Below, in pieces: positions 16,296 to 25,480 of a DNA stretch of 34,248 nt. Position numbers and translations under genes: made by a program. Within the stretch, counting starts at the first letter, position 1. Each line of letters starts with the position of its first letter. The notes beneath the pieces are model-generated. The model saw only the letters and a list, made by a program, of their open reading frames with translations, was not told the origin of the DNA and made no database searches. Source of the DNA: an uncultured Clostridia bacterium. GTDB taxonomy: Bacteria > Bacillota > Clostridia > TANB77 > CAG-508. The stretch lies in the NCBI GenBank assembly GCA_944387395.1, contig CALXEU010000041.1, positions 1 through 34,248 on the forward strand. The letters run 5' to 3'.

Positions 16296-16325
16296 GTGAG
16301 AAAACAATAGAAAGGAAAGCAAAAA

Positions 16326-16913
16326 ATGAAGAAAATATTATTTGTAATAGCAATGGAAAAAGAAGCAAGCCAAATTGCAGAAGAGTTAAAATTAACAAAA
16401 AAGAGTGATAATATATATACAAATTCAGAAGAAAGTAAAACTATATTAGTTTCTGGAATTGGAAAACAACGTACAGCAATAAACTTAACAAAATACTTGG
16501 AAAATAACGAAAAACCAGATTTAATTATAAATTTAGGATATGCTGGTTCTACAAATACGAAAATAGGAACATGGGTAAATGTAAATAATTCATATAATTA
16601 TGATTGGAAAATAGAAGGCGAAGAAATATATGAAATAGAGGAATACTGTAAAAAGATACTACATAACAAAGAAAATGTCTTAAATTTGCCATGTTATAGT
16701 GCAGAAAGTTTTGTAACTAAAACAGATATAAAAGAAGATGTACTATTTGATATGGAACTTCATTCTATATATATAATTTGCCAAATGTATGGAATAGAAT
16801 TAATTTCACTAAAAAAAGTAAGTGATAATTTAAGTCTAGATAACTATTATAAAAATATAGACATGACAGAAGTTATGGAATTAAAAAGTGGTTTAGAGTT
16901 ACTTGATATCTAG
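16326..16913 (+). CDS. short MTA/SAH nucleosidase-like protein (PNP/UDP phosphorylase superfamily)
   Basis: This 195-residue protein resembles 5'-methylthioadenosine/S-adenosylhomocysteine nucleosidase. That enzyme hydrolyses MTA and SAH to adenine plus the thioribose product, as part of AdoMet recycling. The family's key positions are preserved: the AMEKE start (catalytic-site Glu at about 11-13), SGIGKQRTAIN, the INLGYAGS glycine turn, Met143-Glu144 (family VEMEA, here DMELH) and Asp167 in VSDNLS (family AISDVAD). It is about 35 residues shorter than typical, mainly in the central region after the glycine turn (about 85-100). VEMEGAA is weakened to DMELHSI. Activity is likely but the substrate is uncertain. 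The ribosome site GAAAGGAAAG precedes the ATG. It sits 18 bases upstream of smc and probably shares its transcript. Confidence 0.75.
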   Translation: MKKILFVIAMEKEASQIAEELKLTKKSDNIYTNSEESKTILVSGIGKQRTAINLTKYLENNEKPDLIINLGYAGSTNTKIGTWVNVNNSYNYDWKIEGEEIYEIEEYCKKILHNKENVLNLPCYSAESFVTKTDIKEDVLFDMELHSIYIICQMYGIELISLKKVSDNLSLDNYYKNIDMTEVMELKSGLELLDI

Positions 16914-16931
16914 AAAGAAAAGGAGAAAACA

Positions 16932-19900
16932 ATGTATCTAAAAAGATTAGAATTACAAGGATTTAAGTCTTTTGCAGACAAAACAATATTAGAATTTAAG
17001 CCAGGAGTAACCGGAGTAATAGGACCAAATGGTTCAGGAAAAAGTAATATATCAGATAGTATAAGATGGGTTCTAGGTGAACAAAGCATGAAGGCACTAC
17101 GTGGAGCAAAATCAGAAGACGTAATATTTGCAGGAACCCAAAATAGAAAATCTTTAGGATTTGCTGAAGCATCTATAGTAATAGACAATATGGATGGAAA
17201 GCTTCCAATTGAGTATAGTGAAGTTACAGTAACAAGAAAATTATATAGAAGTGGAGAAACAGCATATTTCATAAATAAAGTACCATGTAGATTAAAGGAC
17301 ATCTTAGAGTTATTTATGGATACAGGAATAGGAAAAGATGGATATTCTATAATAGGACAAGGAAAAATTGATGATATTTTAAGTAACAAATCGGAAGACA
17401 GAAGACGTATCTTCGAAGAAGCAGCTGGAATTGTAAAATATAGAACTAGAAAACAAGAAACAGAAAAAAAGTTAGAGCAAACAAAACTAAATCTATTAAG
17501 AATAAACGACATTCTATCTGAAATAGAAGGACAACTAGATCCACTTAAGTTACAATCAGAAAGAGCAAAGAAATATTTAAGTCTAAGAGATGAGTTAAAA
17601 AACATAGAAGTTGGTCTATTTATATATAATATAAACACATATAAAGAAAAAATAGAACAAATAGTACAAGACTTAAAAATCTTAGTAGAACAAGAAAAAG
17701 AAGAAAGTAAAAAACAAGAAAAATGGCAGACTTCTAAAGCAGAATTAAAAGAAAAAGTAGATGAATTAGCTCAAGAAATCGAGAATATGCAAAATATTGG
17801 ATTCGAGAGTAAAACTCAAATTGAACAAATAAATTCGCAAATCAGTATATCTAATGAAAGAATAATAAACAATAACTCAAACATAGAAAGAATGGAAAAT
17901 GAGATTTCAGATTTACAAGCGAAAATTAATGATTTAGAAGAAGAAAAAGAAACCAGAATTTCTAGAAGAGAAAGTCTTTCTAAAAACAAAGAAAAATTTG
18001 AACAAGAGTTAAGAGAAAAACAACAAGAACTAGAAAAATTAACTGCAAAGCTTTCTGAAAAAGAATTAGAAATTGAAGAAAAAAAGAAGAAAGTAGAAGC
18101 AAATACTGATTCAAGATATGAAAGAATTTCACAAATTAATGCATATAATGCAACACTAGAAAATTTAGAAAAAACAAAGAAAAATGTGAAGCAAGATTTA
18201 CAAACTGCAATCTACGAATTAGATTCAAGCAGAATAAAAAAACAAGAAATATCAAAAGAATTTATGCAAATCGAAAATACAAAAAACAAAAAAGCTAAAG
18301 AAATTGAAGAAATAAATACCAAGAAAGAAGAAGCAATAAACAAATTAAAAAAATACGAAGAAGAAGAAAATAAGCTAACTTCAGAATATAGAATAAAAGA
18401 ATCAAAATACAAATTTTTATCAGAAACAGAAAAAGAAAAAGATGGATATATAAAAAGTGTTAAAGCACTGCTTCTTGCTTGTGAAAAAGATAAAGACTTA
18501 AATTCTGGAGTAGAAGGAGTTCTTGCAAGTTTAATTTCAGTAGATAAAAAATACGAAACAGCAATAGAAATGTGCTTAGGAAATACCATGCAAAATATTG
18601 TAACCAAAACAGAAAATGATGCAAAAAAATTAATAGAATATTTAAGAAAAAATAATCTAGGAAGAGCAAGTTTCTTACCAATGACATCTGTTCATGGAAA
18701 GAAAATAGAAAAAATAGACACAAGAGGTATAAGTGGAGTAATAGGAATATCGGCTGACTTAATAAGCTATGATAAAAAATATCAAGACATAATTTTTAAT
18801 TTACTTGGAAGAACAGTAATTGTAGAAAATATGAACTCTGCAATTGCACTTGCAAAACAAAATTCATATTCTTTTAGAATAGTAACACTTGAAGGAGATA
18901 TAATAAATACTTCAGGAGCAATGTCTGGTGGATCAACCACACAAAAAACCGTAAATATTCTTGGAAGAGGAAGAGAGATAGAAGAACTAAAGGAAAATTT
19001 AAAACAGCTATCTTCAAAAATAAAAGATATTACAAAAGAAAAAGAAGAATTTGGAAATGCAATGTCTGAAACAATAGAAAAAACTGCAAGATTAGAAAAA
19101 GAGTTGCAAGAAATAGAAATTACATATGCAACAAAAAAACAAGAGCTAGAAATAATAGAAAATCAAATAGTAAAAAATGAAGAAACAATGACAAAACTAA
19201 AAAAACAATTGGAAGATATTGAAAAAGAAAAAGAAAGTATAGAAATATCAAAACAAGGTACTAATAAAGTCATTGAAAATATAGATGAAGAAATTGCAAG
19301 GTTAAATGAAGAAATAACCAAATTTGCAGAACTTAATAAGGATAATCAAAATTATATAGACAATTTAAACACAGACATTACTGATTTAAAAATATCTGTT
19401 TCTTCATTTGATGAAAGTGATGCTTCAATGAATGAAATGTTGGAAAGAATCGCACAGGATATAGAAAATGCAAATAATGACATTAAAGCAAAGAAAGAGC
19501 AAATAGAAGAAAGAAAAGTGGAAAACAAAAATATAGAACAAGAAATTTTAGAATTCGGTAACAAAATAGATCAAATAAAAAATGATGTTTCTACTAGCAC
19601 AGAAAAGATAGAAAGTTTAAGACAGGAAAAACAAAGTAAGAATGATGAGTTAGTAAATATAGAAAAACAAATAGAAGAACAATATAATGTTATAAATGGA
19701 TTAAAAGAGCAAATTGTAAAAGTAGAAGGTAAAAAACAAAAAAATGAACAAGATATGGAGGAATTAATAAACAAACTTTGGGACGAATATGAACTAACTC
19801 CTAATAACACGGAAAACTATAAAAAACCAGATAATGTTGCGAACGCCCAAAAGGAAAGCAATAATCTAAGAAAAGAAATTGCAAATTTAGGGCCAATTAA

Positions 19901-20477
19901 TATAGATGCCATAGAAGAATATAAAAAATTGCAAGAACGTTATAATTTTATGAACGAACAACGATATGACTTAGAAGAGTCAATTGCAAAACTAAGAAAA
20001 GTAATATCTGATATGACAATAACAATGCAAAAACAATTTGCAGAAAGATTCAAACAAATAAATAAGAACTTCAATGAAGTATTTTCTGAATTATTTGGTG
20101 GAGGAAAAGCAGAATTAATATTAGAAGATGAAAATAATTTATTAGAATGTGGAATAGATATTAAGGCTCAACCACCAGGAAAAAAACTACAAAATATGAT
20201 GCTTTTATCTGGAGGAGAAAAAGCTTTAACTGCTATTGCAATATTATTTGCTATACTAAAAATAAATCCTGCCCCATTCTGCATATTAGACGAAATTGAA
20301 GCCGCACTAGATGATGTAAATGTAGCAAGATACGCACAATATTTAAAGAAATTTAGTGATGAAACACAGTTTTTAGTTATTACACATAGAAAAGGAACGA
20401 TGGAAATTGCAGATACAGTTTATGGTGTAACAATGGAGGAAAAAGGAATAAGTAAACTACTATCAATGTCTTTTTAA
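16932..20477 (+). CDS. smc: chromosome partition protein SMC
   Basis: This 1181-residue condensin ATPase is of normal length for Firmicutes. It compacts and segregates the chromosome together with ScpA and ScpB. Walker A GPNGSGKS is at 31-38. Long antiparallel coiled coils run from about 165 to 500 and 680 to 1010. The hinge lies near 510-670 (GVEGVLASLI through SGAMSGGS). The C-terminal head has the signature LSGGEKAL (1092-1099) and Walker B ILDEIEAALDD (Asp1120, Glu1121). The ribosome site AAAGGAG lies 6 bases before the ATG. Many Firmicutes keep rnc upstream and ftsY downstream of smc. Here the neighbours are a nucleosidase-like gene and a calcium pump, so that conserved cluster is split. 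Confidence 0.98.
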   Translation: MYLKRLELQGFKSFADKTILEFKPGVTGVIGPNGSGKSNISDSIRWVLGEQSMKALRGAKSEDVIFAGTQNRKSLGFAEASIVIDNMDGKLPIEYSEVTVTRKLYRSGETAYFINKVPCRLKDILELFMDTGIGKDGYSIIGQGKIDDILSNKSEDRRRIFEEAAGIVKYRTRKQETEKKLEQTKLNLLRINDILSEIEGQLDPLKLQSERAKKYLSLRDELKNIEVGLFIYNINTYKEKIEQIVQDLKILVEQEKEESKKQEKWQTSKAELKEKVDELAQEIENMQNIGFESKTQIEQINSQISISNERIINNNSNIERMENEISDLQAKINDLEEEKETRISRRESLSKNKEKFEQELREKQQELEKLTAKLSEKELEIEEKKKKVEANTDSRYERISQINAYNATLENLEKTKKNVKQDLQTAIYELDSSRIKKQEISKEFMQIENTKNKKAKEIEEINTKKEEAINKLKKYEEEENKLTSEYRIKESKYKFLSETEKEKDGYIKSVKALLLACEKDKDLNSGVEGVLASLISVDKKYETAIEMCLGNTMQNIVTKTENDAKKLIEYLRKNNLGRASFLPMTSVHGKKIEKIDTRGISGVIGISADLISYDKKYQDIIFNLLGRTVIVENMNSAIALAKQNSYSFRIVTLEGDIINTSGAMSGGSTTQKTVNILGRGREIEELKENLKQLSSKIKDITKEKEEFGNAMSETIEKTARLEKELQEIEITYATKKQELEIIENQIVKNEETMTKLKKQLEDIEKEKESIEISKQGTNKVIENIDEEIARLNEEITKFAELNKDNQNYIDNLNTDITDLKISVSSFDESDASMNEMLERIAQDIENANNDIKAKKEQIEERKVENKNIEQEILEFGNKIDQIKNDVSTSTEKIESLRQEKQSKNDELVNIEKQIEEQYNVINGLKEQIVKVEGKKQKNEQDMEELINKLWDEYELTPNNTENYKKPDNVANAQKESNNLRKEIANLGPINIDAIEEYKKLQERYNFMNEQRYDLEESIAKLRKVISDMTITMQKQFAERFKQINKNFNEVFSELFGGGKAELILEDENNLLECGIDIKAQPPGKKLQNMMLLSGGEKALTAIAILFAILKINPAPFCILDEIEAALDDVNVARYAQYLKKFSDETQFLVITHRKGTMEIADTVYGVTMEEKGISKLLSMSF

Positions 20478-20529
20478 AAATTATTCTTAAAAGTAAAAAA
20501 TAATCATTTAACACAAAAGTTTACGATAC

Positions 20530-20673
20530 ACCGTAAATAAATATAATTTTTAGGTAAAATTTACGGTAGAACGAAAAAAATAATTATATTTATTAGATTA
20601 AAAATTAAGAAACATGTGAATAAACAATATAAAGCAAAATATTTTGTATAAAATATACAAAGTGTTTTGCTTT
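20530..20673 (+). terminator. two hairpins in the smc to Ca2+-ATPase gap
   Basis: The gene-free stretch 20478-20741 holds two inverted repeats. The first pairs ACCGTAAAT (20530-20538) with ATTTACGGT (20559-20567). A second copy of the same motif (TTTACG at 20520-20525) can compete for CGTAAA, so alternative folds exist. The second is a 20-pair stem (20631-20650 with 20654-20673, two G-U pairs, three-base loop) with a T-rich 3' arm, and is the better terminator for smc. No other gene or clear promoter is visible; the calcium pump promoter must lie between 20674 and about 20720. Confidence 0.55.
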
Positions 20674-20741
20674 ATGTTTTGCATAAATTTCGGACAAGTA
20701 GAATATTATTAGTTAAATAAATATCTACAAGGAGGAAGGTT

Positions 20742-23510
20742 ATGTGGTATACAAAGGATATTAAGCAAATTTTCAAAGAACTAAAAACAAATGAAAAATA
20801 TGGATTAAGTGAGGAAGAAGCAAGTAATAGAATAAATCAATATGGACTAAATAATTTAAAGGAAAAAAAGAAAGAAAGTTTTTTTATAAAGTTTATTAAA
20901 GAATTTAATGACTTTATGATAATTACATTGATTATGGCAGCTATTATATCTGCTGGAATTTCTAAAATAAATGGAGAAGGAGATTATATTGACTCAATTA
21001 TTATAATTGCCATCGTTATATTTAATGCTCTTATGGGAGTTATTCAAGAACAAAAGGCAGAAAAATCACTAGAGTCACTTAAAAAGATGTCAGCTCCTAA
21101 CGCAAAAGTAAAGCGTGGTGGAAAGATTGTTGAGATAGACGCGCAAAATGTTGTCCCAGGTGATATTGTAATATTAGAAGCTGGAAATTTTGTACCAGCA
21201 GATTGCAGACTTATTGAATCTTATGATTTAAAAATAGAAGAGTCTGCATTAACAGGAGAAACTCTGCCTACTAAAAAAGATGCAAAAGCAATTTGCAAGG
21301 AAAATACAGCAATGGCAGATTTAGCAAATACTGCATTTGCAACAACAGTTGTGGTAAACGGTAGAGCAACAGCAGTCGTTGTAGAAACAGGTATGAATAC
21401 AAAGGTTGGAAAAATAGCAGGAATGATTATAGATGATGAGGCACCACAAACACCAATTCAAAAGAAATTAGGAGAAGTTGGAAAAATTCTTGCTATAGTA
21501 TGTATAATAATTTGTGTTCTTATTTTTGTAATTGGAATATTTAAGAAAATTCCAATCTTGGAAATGTTTATGACTGCTGTAGGTTTAGCAGTAGCAGCTA
21601 TTCCAGAAGGACTTCCTGCAATTGTAACAATTATGTTGTCTATAGGGGTTACAAGAATTGCAAAGAAGAATGCTATAATAAGAAAATTGCCTGCAGTAGA
21701 AACTTTGGGAGCAAGTAGTGTTATTTGTTCAGATAAAACTGGTACACTTACTCAAAATAAAATGACTGTTACACAGATTAGAAATGCAGATGGAATTATA
21801 AGTGCAAATTCTGCACTTGCGGTACTAGAACTTGCTACTATGTGCACAGATACAATAGAAGAAAATGGCAATATAAACTCAAAGAATGCTATAGATTTAA
21901 ATAAGCCTAAGGGAAAAGTAATTGGGATAAATAAGGAAATTGACGATAAAATAAAAAATAGACCATCAAGTCAGGAAGATTATAACCTTAAGCAAAATAT
22001 AAAAAAAGTAGTAGGAGAACCAACAGAGGTTGCAATTACTAATGCAGCTTTAGCAATGGGATTAAGTAAAAATGAGTTATATGCTAAAATGCCGAGAATA
22101 AATGAAATTTCGTTTGATTCTACAAGAAAGTTAATGACTACAATACATAAAATAGGAGATAAATATAGAATTATAACAAAAGGGGCACCAGATGTATTAA
22201 TAAATAAATGTACTAAATATTATGAAAATAATAAAGTTGTTCCAATATATAGTAAAAAAGATGCGATAAATAAGCAAAATGAACAAATGGCAGAACTTGC
22301 TTTAAGAGTTATTGCAGTAGCTTATAAGGATGTAAACGAGTTTCCAAAGAGTATTACATCTAAAGAAGTAGAAAATGATTTAACCTTTGTTGGTTTAGTT
22401 GGAATGATTGATCCTCCAAGGGAAGGTGTAAAAGAAGCGGTAAGAACTTGCACTAGAGCAGGTATAAAAACAGTAATGATAACAGGTGACCATCTTCAAA
22501 CGGCAAAGGCAATTGCAAAAGAATTGGGAATATTAAAAAGAGGAGATCTAAGTATAGATGGAGAAAACCTAGAAAAAATGCCACAAGATGAATTGGAAAA
22601 AAATATCATGAAATATTCGGTATTTGCAAGAGTTTCTCCAGAGCATAAAGTTAGAATTGTAAAGGCATTTAGAGCAAAAGGTAGAATTGTTGCAATGACT
22701 GGAGATGGAGTAAATGATGCTCCTGCCCTAAAAAATGCAGATATAGGAATAGCTATGGGAAAAGGAGGAACAGATGTTGCAAAAAATGCGGCCGATATGG
22801 TGTTAACAGATGATAATTTTGTTACAATTGTAGAAGCAGTTAAACAAGGTAGAAATATTTATGATAATATAAAAAAGGCAGTTCACTTTTTGATTGCAAC
22901 AAATATAGGCGAGATAGTTACAATATTTGTGGGATTAATTTTAGGAATAAAGTCACCATTACTTGCTATCCAACTATTGTGGGTAAATTTAGTTACAGAT
23001 TCACTTCCTGCAATAGCTTTGGGGTTAGAAAAACCTGAACAAAATATAATGGATAGACTACCAAGAAATCCTAAAAAAAGTTTATTTGCAGATGGATTGT
23101 GGTGGAAAATAATTATAGAGGGTTCAATGCTAGGAATATTAACATTAGTTGCTTTTAGTATCGGAAATAAAATGTATGGATTAGAAGTAGGAAGAACAAT
23201 GGCATTTGTATCTCTTGGAATGTTAGAACTTGTTCATAGCTTAAATATAAAAAATAATGAAAGCATATTTAAGGTAGGTCTTTTTGAAAACAAATATTTA
23301 ATTGGAGCTTTATTACTAGGAACATTAATGCAAACAATAGTAGTTGTAATACCATTTTTTGCAGATATATTTAGTTTAGTTCCTTTAAATTTAACACAGT
23401 GGCTTTATACAGCATTAATTTCAATTTCACCTTTAATTATTGTTGAGGCTCAGAAATATGTAAATAGTTACAAATTTGGAAAAGTATATTATTGCAATGA
23501 AAAAGTATAG
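20742..23510 (+). CDS. SERCA-type P-type Ca2+-transporting ATPase
   Basis: This 922-residue P2A-type cation pump in the membrane exports Ca2+ using ATP. In order it has an N-terminal cation-ATPase domain, the A domain with LTGETLP (the TGE phosphatase motif), TM4 with PEGLP (288-292, Ca2+ ligand region), the phosphorylation site SDKTGTLT (Asp331), the nucleotide-binding KGAPDVL, the hinge TGDGVNDAP (653-661), TM5 with ATNIGEIV, and TM6 with LLWVNLVTD. The TM5/TM6 Asn-Glu and Asn-Asp residues match SERCA/YloB-like Ca2+ pumps. A Na+ or Mn2+ role cannot be excluded. The ribosome site AAGGAGGAAGG lies just before the ATG. It is a monocistronic gene with a strong terminator. Confidence 0.93.
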   Translation: MWYTKDIKQIFKELKTNEKYGLSEEEASNRINQYGLNNLKEKKKESFFIKFIKEFNDFMIITLIMAAIISAGISKINGEGDYIDSIIIIAIVIFNALMGVIQEQKAEKSLESLKKMSAPNAKVKRGGKIVEIDAQNVVPGDIVILEAGNFVPADCRLIESYDLKIEESALTGETLPTKKDAKAICKENTAMADLANTAFATTVVVNGRATAVVVETGMNTKVGKIAGMIIDDEAPQTPIQKKLGEVGKILAIVCIIICVLIFVIGIFKKIPILEMFMTAVGLAVAAIPEGLPAIVTIMLSIGVTRIAKKNAIIRKLPAVETLGASSVICSDKTGTLTQNKMTVTQIRNADGIISANSALAVLELATMCTDTIEENGNINSKNAIDLNKPKGKVIGINKEIDDKIKNRPSSQEDYNLKQNIKKVVGEPTEVAITNAALAMGLSKNELYAKMPRINEISFDSTRKLMTTIHKIGDKYRIITKGAPDVLINKCTKYYENNKVVPIYSKKDAINKQNEQMAELALRVIAVAYKDVNEFPKSITSKEVENDLTFVGLVGMIDPPREGVKEAVRTCTRAGIKTVMITGDHLQTAKAIAKELGILKRGDLSIDGENLEKMPQDELEKNIMKYSVFARVSPEHKVRIVKAFRAKGRIVAMTGDGVNDAPALKNADIGIAMGKGGTDVAKNAADMVLTDDNFVTIVEAVKQGRNIYDNIKKAVHFLIATNIGEIVTIFVGLILGIKSPLLAIQLLWVNLVTDSLPAIALGLEKPEQNIMDRLPRNPKKSLFADGLWWKIIIEGSMLGILTLVAFSIGNKMYGLEVGRTMAFVSLGMLELVHSLNIKNNESIFKVGLFENKYLIGALLLGTLMQTIVVVIPFFADIFSLVPLNLTQWLYTALISISPLIIVEAQKYVNSYKFGKVYYCNEKV

Positions 23511-23527
23511 AATATAGTTTTTAAAAT

Positions 23528-23550
23528 AGCAAGGGAAACCTTGCTTTTTT
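23528..23550 (+). terminator. rho-independent terminator after the Ca2+ ATPase
   Basis: AGCAAGG (23528-23534) pairs with CCTTGCT (23539-23545) around a GAAA tetraloop, followed by T5. It is a textbook intrinsic terminator 18 bases after the stop. Confidence 0.9.
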
Positions 23551-23570
23551 ATGTTTTAAAGTAAAAACTG

Positions 23571-23599
23571 TTGAAAAGAAAAATCTATTATGTTAAAAT
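23571..23599 (+). promoter_or_regulatory. promoter of the prepilin-like surface protein
   Basis: TTGAAA (23571-23576), a 17-base spacer and TAAAAT (23594-23599). A start near 23606 leaves a leader of about 50 bases before the AAAAGGAG ribosome site and ATG 23656. Confidence 0.6.
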
Positions 23600-23655
23600 A
23601 AAAGTGGAATAAACATAGTTAAATTAAACTAAAAAATAAAAAAAGGAGAAAAACA

Positions 23656-25294
23656 ATGGATAGAAAACAACAGAAAAAAATAAACAAAAAACTAAACAAG
23701 CGGAATAACGCTAATAGCACTAGTAGTAACGATAGTAGTATTGCTAATACTAGTAGGAGTATCAATAAATGTATTAGTAGGAGAAAATGGATTAATAGGA
23801 AAAGCAAAAAATGTTGCAATAAAAGCAAACCAAGTGGGAGAAGAAGACCAAGGGAAAATAAATTCACTAATATCACAATTACAAAATTTCACATCAGATG
23901 ATAGTACAGGAGGAAATCAAGGGGAAGATACAACATCTCCAATAGTAAGTATACGAGTAGTAACAATAACAGAAAATAGTATACAAATATCAGTAAATGC
24001 AACAGACACAGGAAGTGGACTAGCAGAAAATGAAACATATAAATATTATATAAACAACGAATTAAAAACAGCAGATACAAATAATGGTTATACATTTACA
24101 GGTTTAACAGAGAATACAAGTTATATAATAAAAGTAGAAGTATATGATAAGGCAGGTAATAAAGGAGAAGACAGTAGAACAGTAAACACAACAAATAAAC
24201 CAGATACAACCCCTCCAGAGGTAAGCATAAATGTGGGAACGGTAACAGAAAATAGCATACAAATAACAGTACAAGCAACAGAAACAGAAAGCGGACTAGT
24301 CGAAAACGAAACATATAAATATTATATAAATAATGAATTTAAAATAGCAGATACAAATAATAGTTATACATTTACAGGTTTAACAGAGAATACAAGTTAT
24401 ACAATAAAAGTAGAAGTATATGATAAGGCAGGAAACAAAGGAGAAAACAGTACGACGGCTAAAACACTAGAAAGAACTTGGGTCGTGGCAGACGAAATAC
24501 CAGCAACAGAATATGGACAAATAGTATCAAATTATAAATGTTCAAGTGCAGGAGTAAATACATGGAGAATATTCTATGCAGGAGATGCAGATGGAGACGG
24601 AACAAGTAATATATACTTAATAGCAGATGATTACATAGCAAGTAATTATGCACCAAAAGGAGCCGGAGGAAGCTCAGTAAACTCAGACAAAACTTACCAA
24701 ATAGGTATGGAAACTTTAATAAAAGATTATCCAAGTGGAACAGCATGGATAAACACAAATAGTAAAGCAAAAGGACTATTAGGAAATTGGATAAGTTCAT
24801 ATCCAAGTGGAGCCAATAATAACATGAAAGCAGTAGCCTATATGATGGATACAAATGTATGGAGTGTATATGCAGGAGATGATGCAGAATATGCAATGGG
24901 TGGACCAACTATAGAATTATTTGTAAAATCGTATAATATAACACATCCAACAAAGACAATAGAATATACAGTTAAAAATCAATATGGATATGGAGTTAGA
25001 TGGAAAGGAAGTTCAAGTTATGCAGATAATATTGATGGATTATCAACAGATATAAATGGTATATATATAAAGGTGGATAAAAGTAATGCTGAAGGCGCAT
25101 GGATAGCGTCACCTTCTTCTGGTAATCATTTCTTACAAACTAAGGGATACAATTTGATGCATGCTGATTATGATGCACAACTATACTATGACGGGTATGC
25201 AGCAGGATTTAAGTATGGCTTCCGACCTATAGTCTGTTTAAAATCAGAAGTTCAATTAGAAAAACAGGAAAACGGTAATTACATAATAAAATAA
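23656..25294 (+). CDS. prepilin-like surface protein with two FN3-like repeats and a lectin-like C-terminus; one-base frameshift near its start
   Basis: The natural start is ATG 23656, after AAAAGGAG. It encodes a basic leader (MDRKQQKKINKKLNK), but the following type IV prepilin-like stretch GITLIALVVTIVVLLILVGV is in the next frame, from 23702. Removing one base at about 23701 joins them as ...LNKG-ITLIALVV, the expected prepilin cleavage site and hydrophobic helix. The main frame then runs to 25294. Two fibronectin-III-like domains (23930-24205 and 24206-24481) follow. The C-terminal domain contains GDADGDGTSNIYLIADDYI and ends in a FRPIVCLKS block, reminiscent of DUF6273/C-type-lectin-like surface domains. 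As given, translation could begin only at an internal TTG such as 23741, without a leader. True mutation, switching and sequence error are all possible. Adhesion is the likely role, by inference. Confidence 0.75.
23930..24481 (+). repeat. two tandem 276-base repeats coding FN3-like domains
   Basis: Unit 1 is 23930-24205 and unit 2 is 24206-24481, an exact 92-codon period. The 3' halves are almost identical in DNA: the stretch from GCAGATACAAATAAT through GATAAGGCAGG differs at only a couple of bases. The 5' halves differ more. This suggests recent duplication or ongoing gene conversion, and copy number may vary between strains. Confidence 0.85.
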
Positions 25295-25323
25295 AATAAA
25301 ATACAATAATTTATGAAACGGTT

Positions 25324-25351
25324 ATAAATGACGCCTTTCGGCGTCATTTAT
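25324..25351 (+). terminator. terminator after the surface protein gene
   Basis: A perfect 12-pair stem, ATAAATGACGCC with GGCGTCATTTAT, closes a TTTC loop 29 bases after the stop codon. It separates the surface protein gene from the Tad-like operon. Confidence 0.8.
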
Positions 25352-25403
25352 GTTACAAAAATATTACAATTCAATTTATATTATATTACAAATTATCTAA
25401 CTA

Positions 25404-25432
25404 TTGTTTTTTATATAAAAATGTTGTAAAAT
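25404..25432 (+). promoter_or_regulatory. promoter of the Tad-like operon
   Basis: TTGTTT (25404-25409), a 17-base spacer and TAAAAT (25427-25432) lie about 50 bases before the first gene. It is the only good promoter I see before the pilin-like genes. Confidence 0.55.
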
Positions 25433-25480
25433 AATAAGGTAAATATAATGTCATATTAGAACAAAATAGGAGGAAAAATT

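Noticed and set aside
23693-23705. programmed ribosomal frameshifting in the surface protein
   Set aside because: No slippery heptamer or downstream stimulator is evident at the junction, and the A-runs upstream cannot be the shift site because they lead to a stop. It is kept only as a remote option.
23656-23901. 81-codon frame that continues from ATG 23656 without the shift
   Set aside because: After the basic leader it becomes Ser/Asn/Arg-rich nonsense, while the adjacent frame gives a textbook prepilin helix. The ATG is real but the unshifted continuation is not.
25080-25294. diversity-generating retroelement variable region
   Set aside because: No reverse transcriptase, template repeat or IMH-like element is present in the window. 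Only the lectin-like fold and codon shift hint at it.
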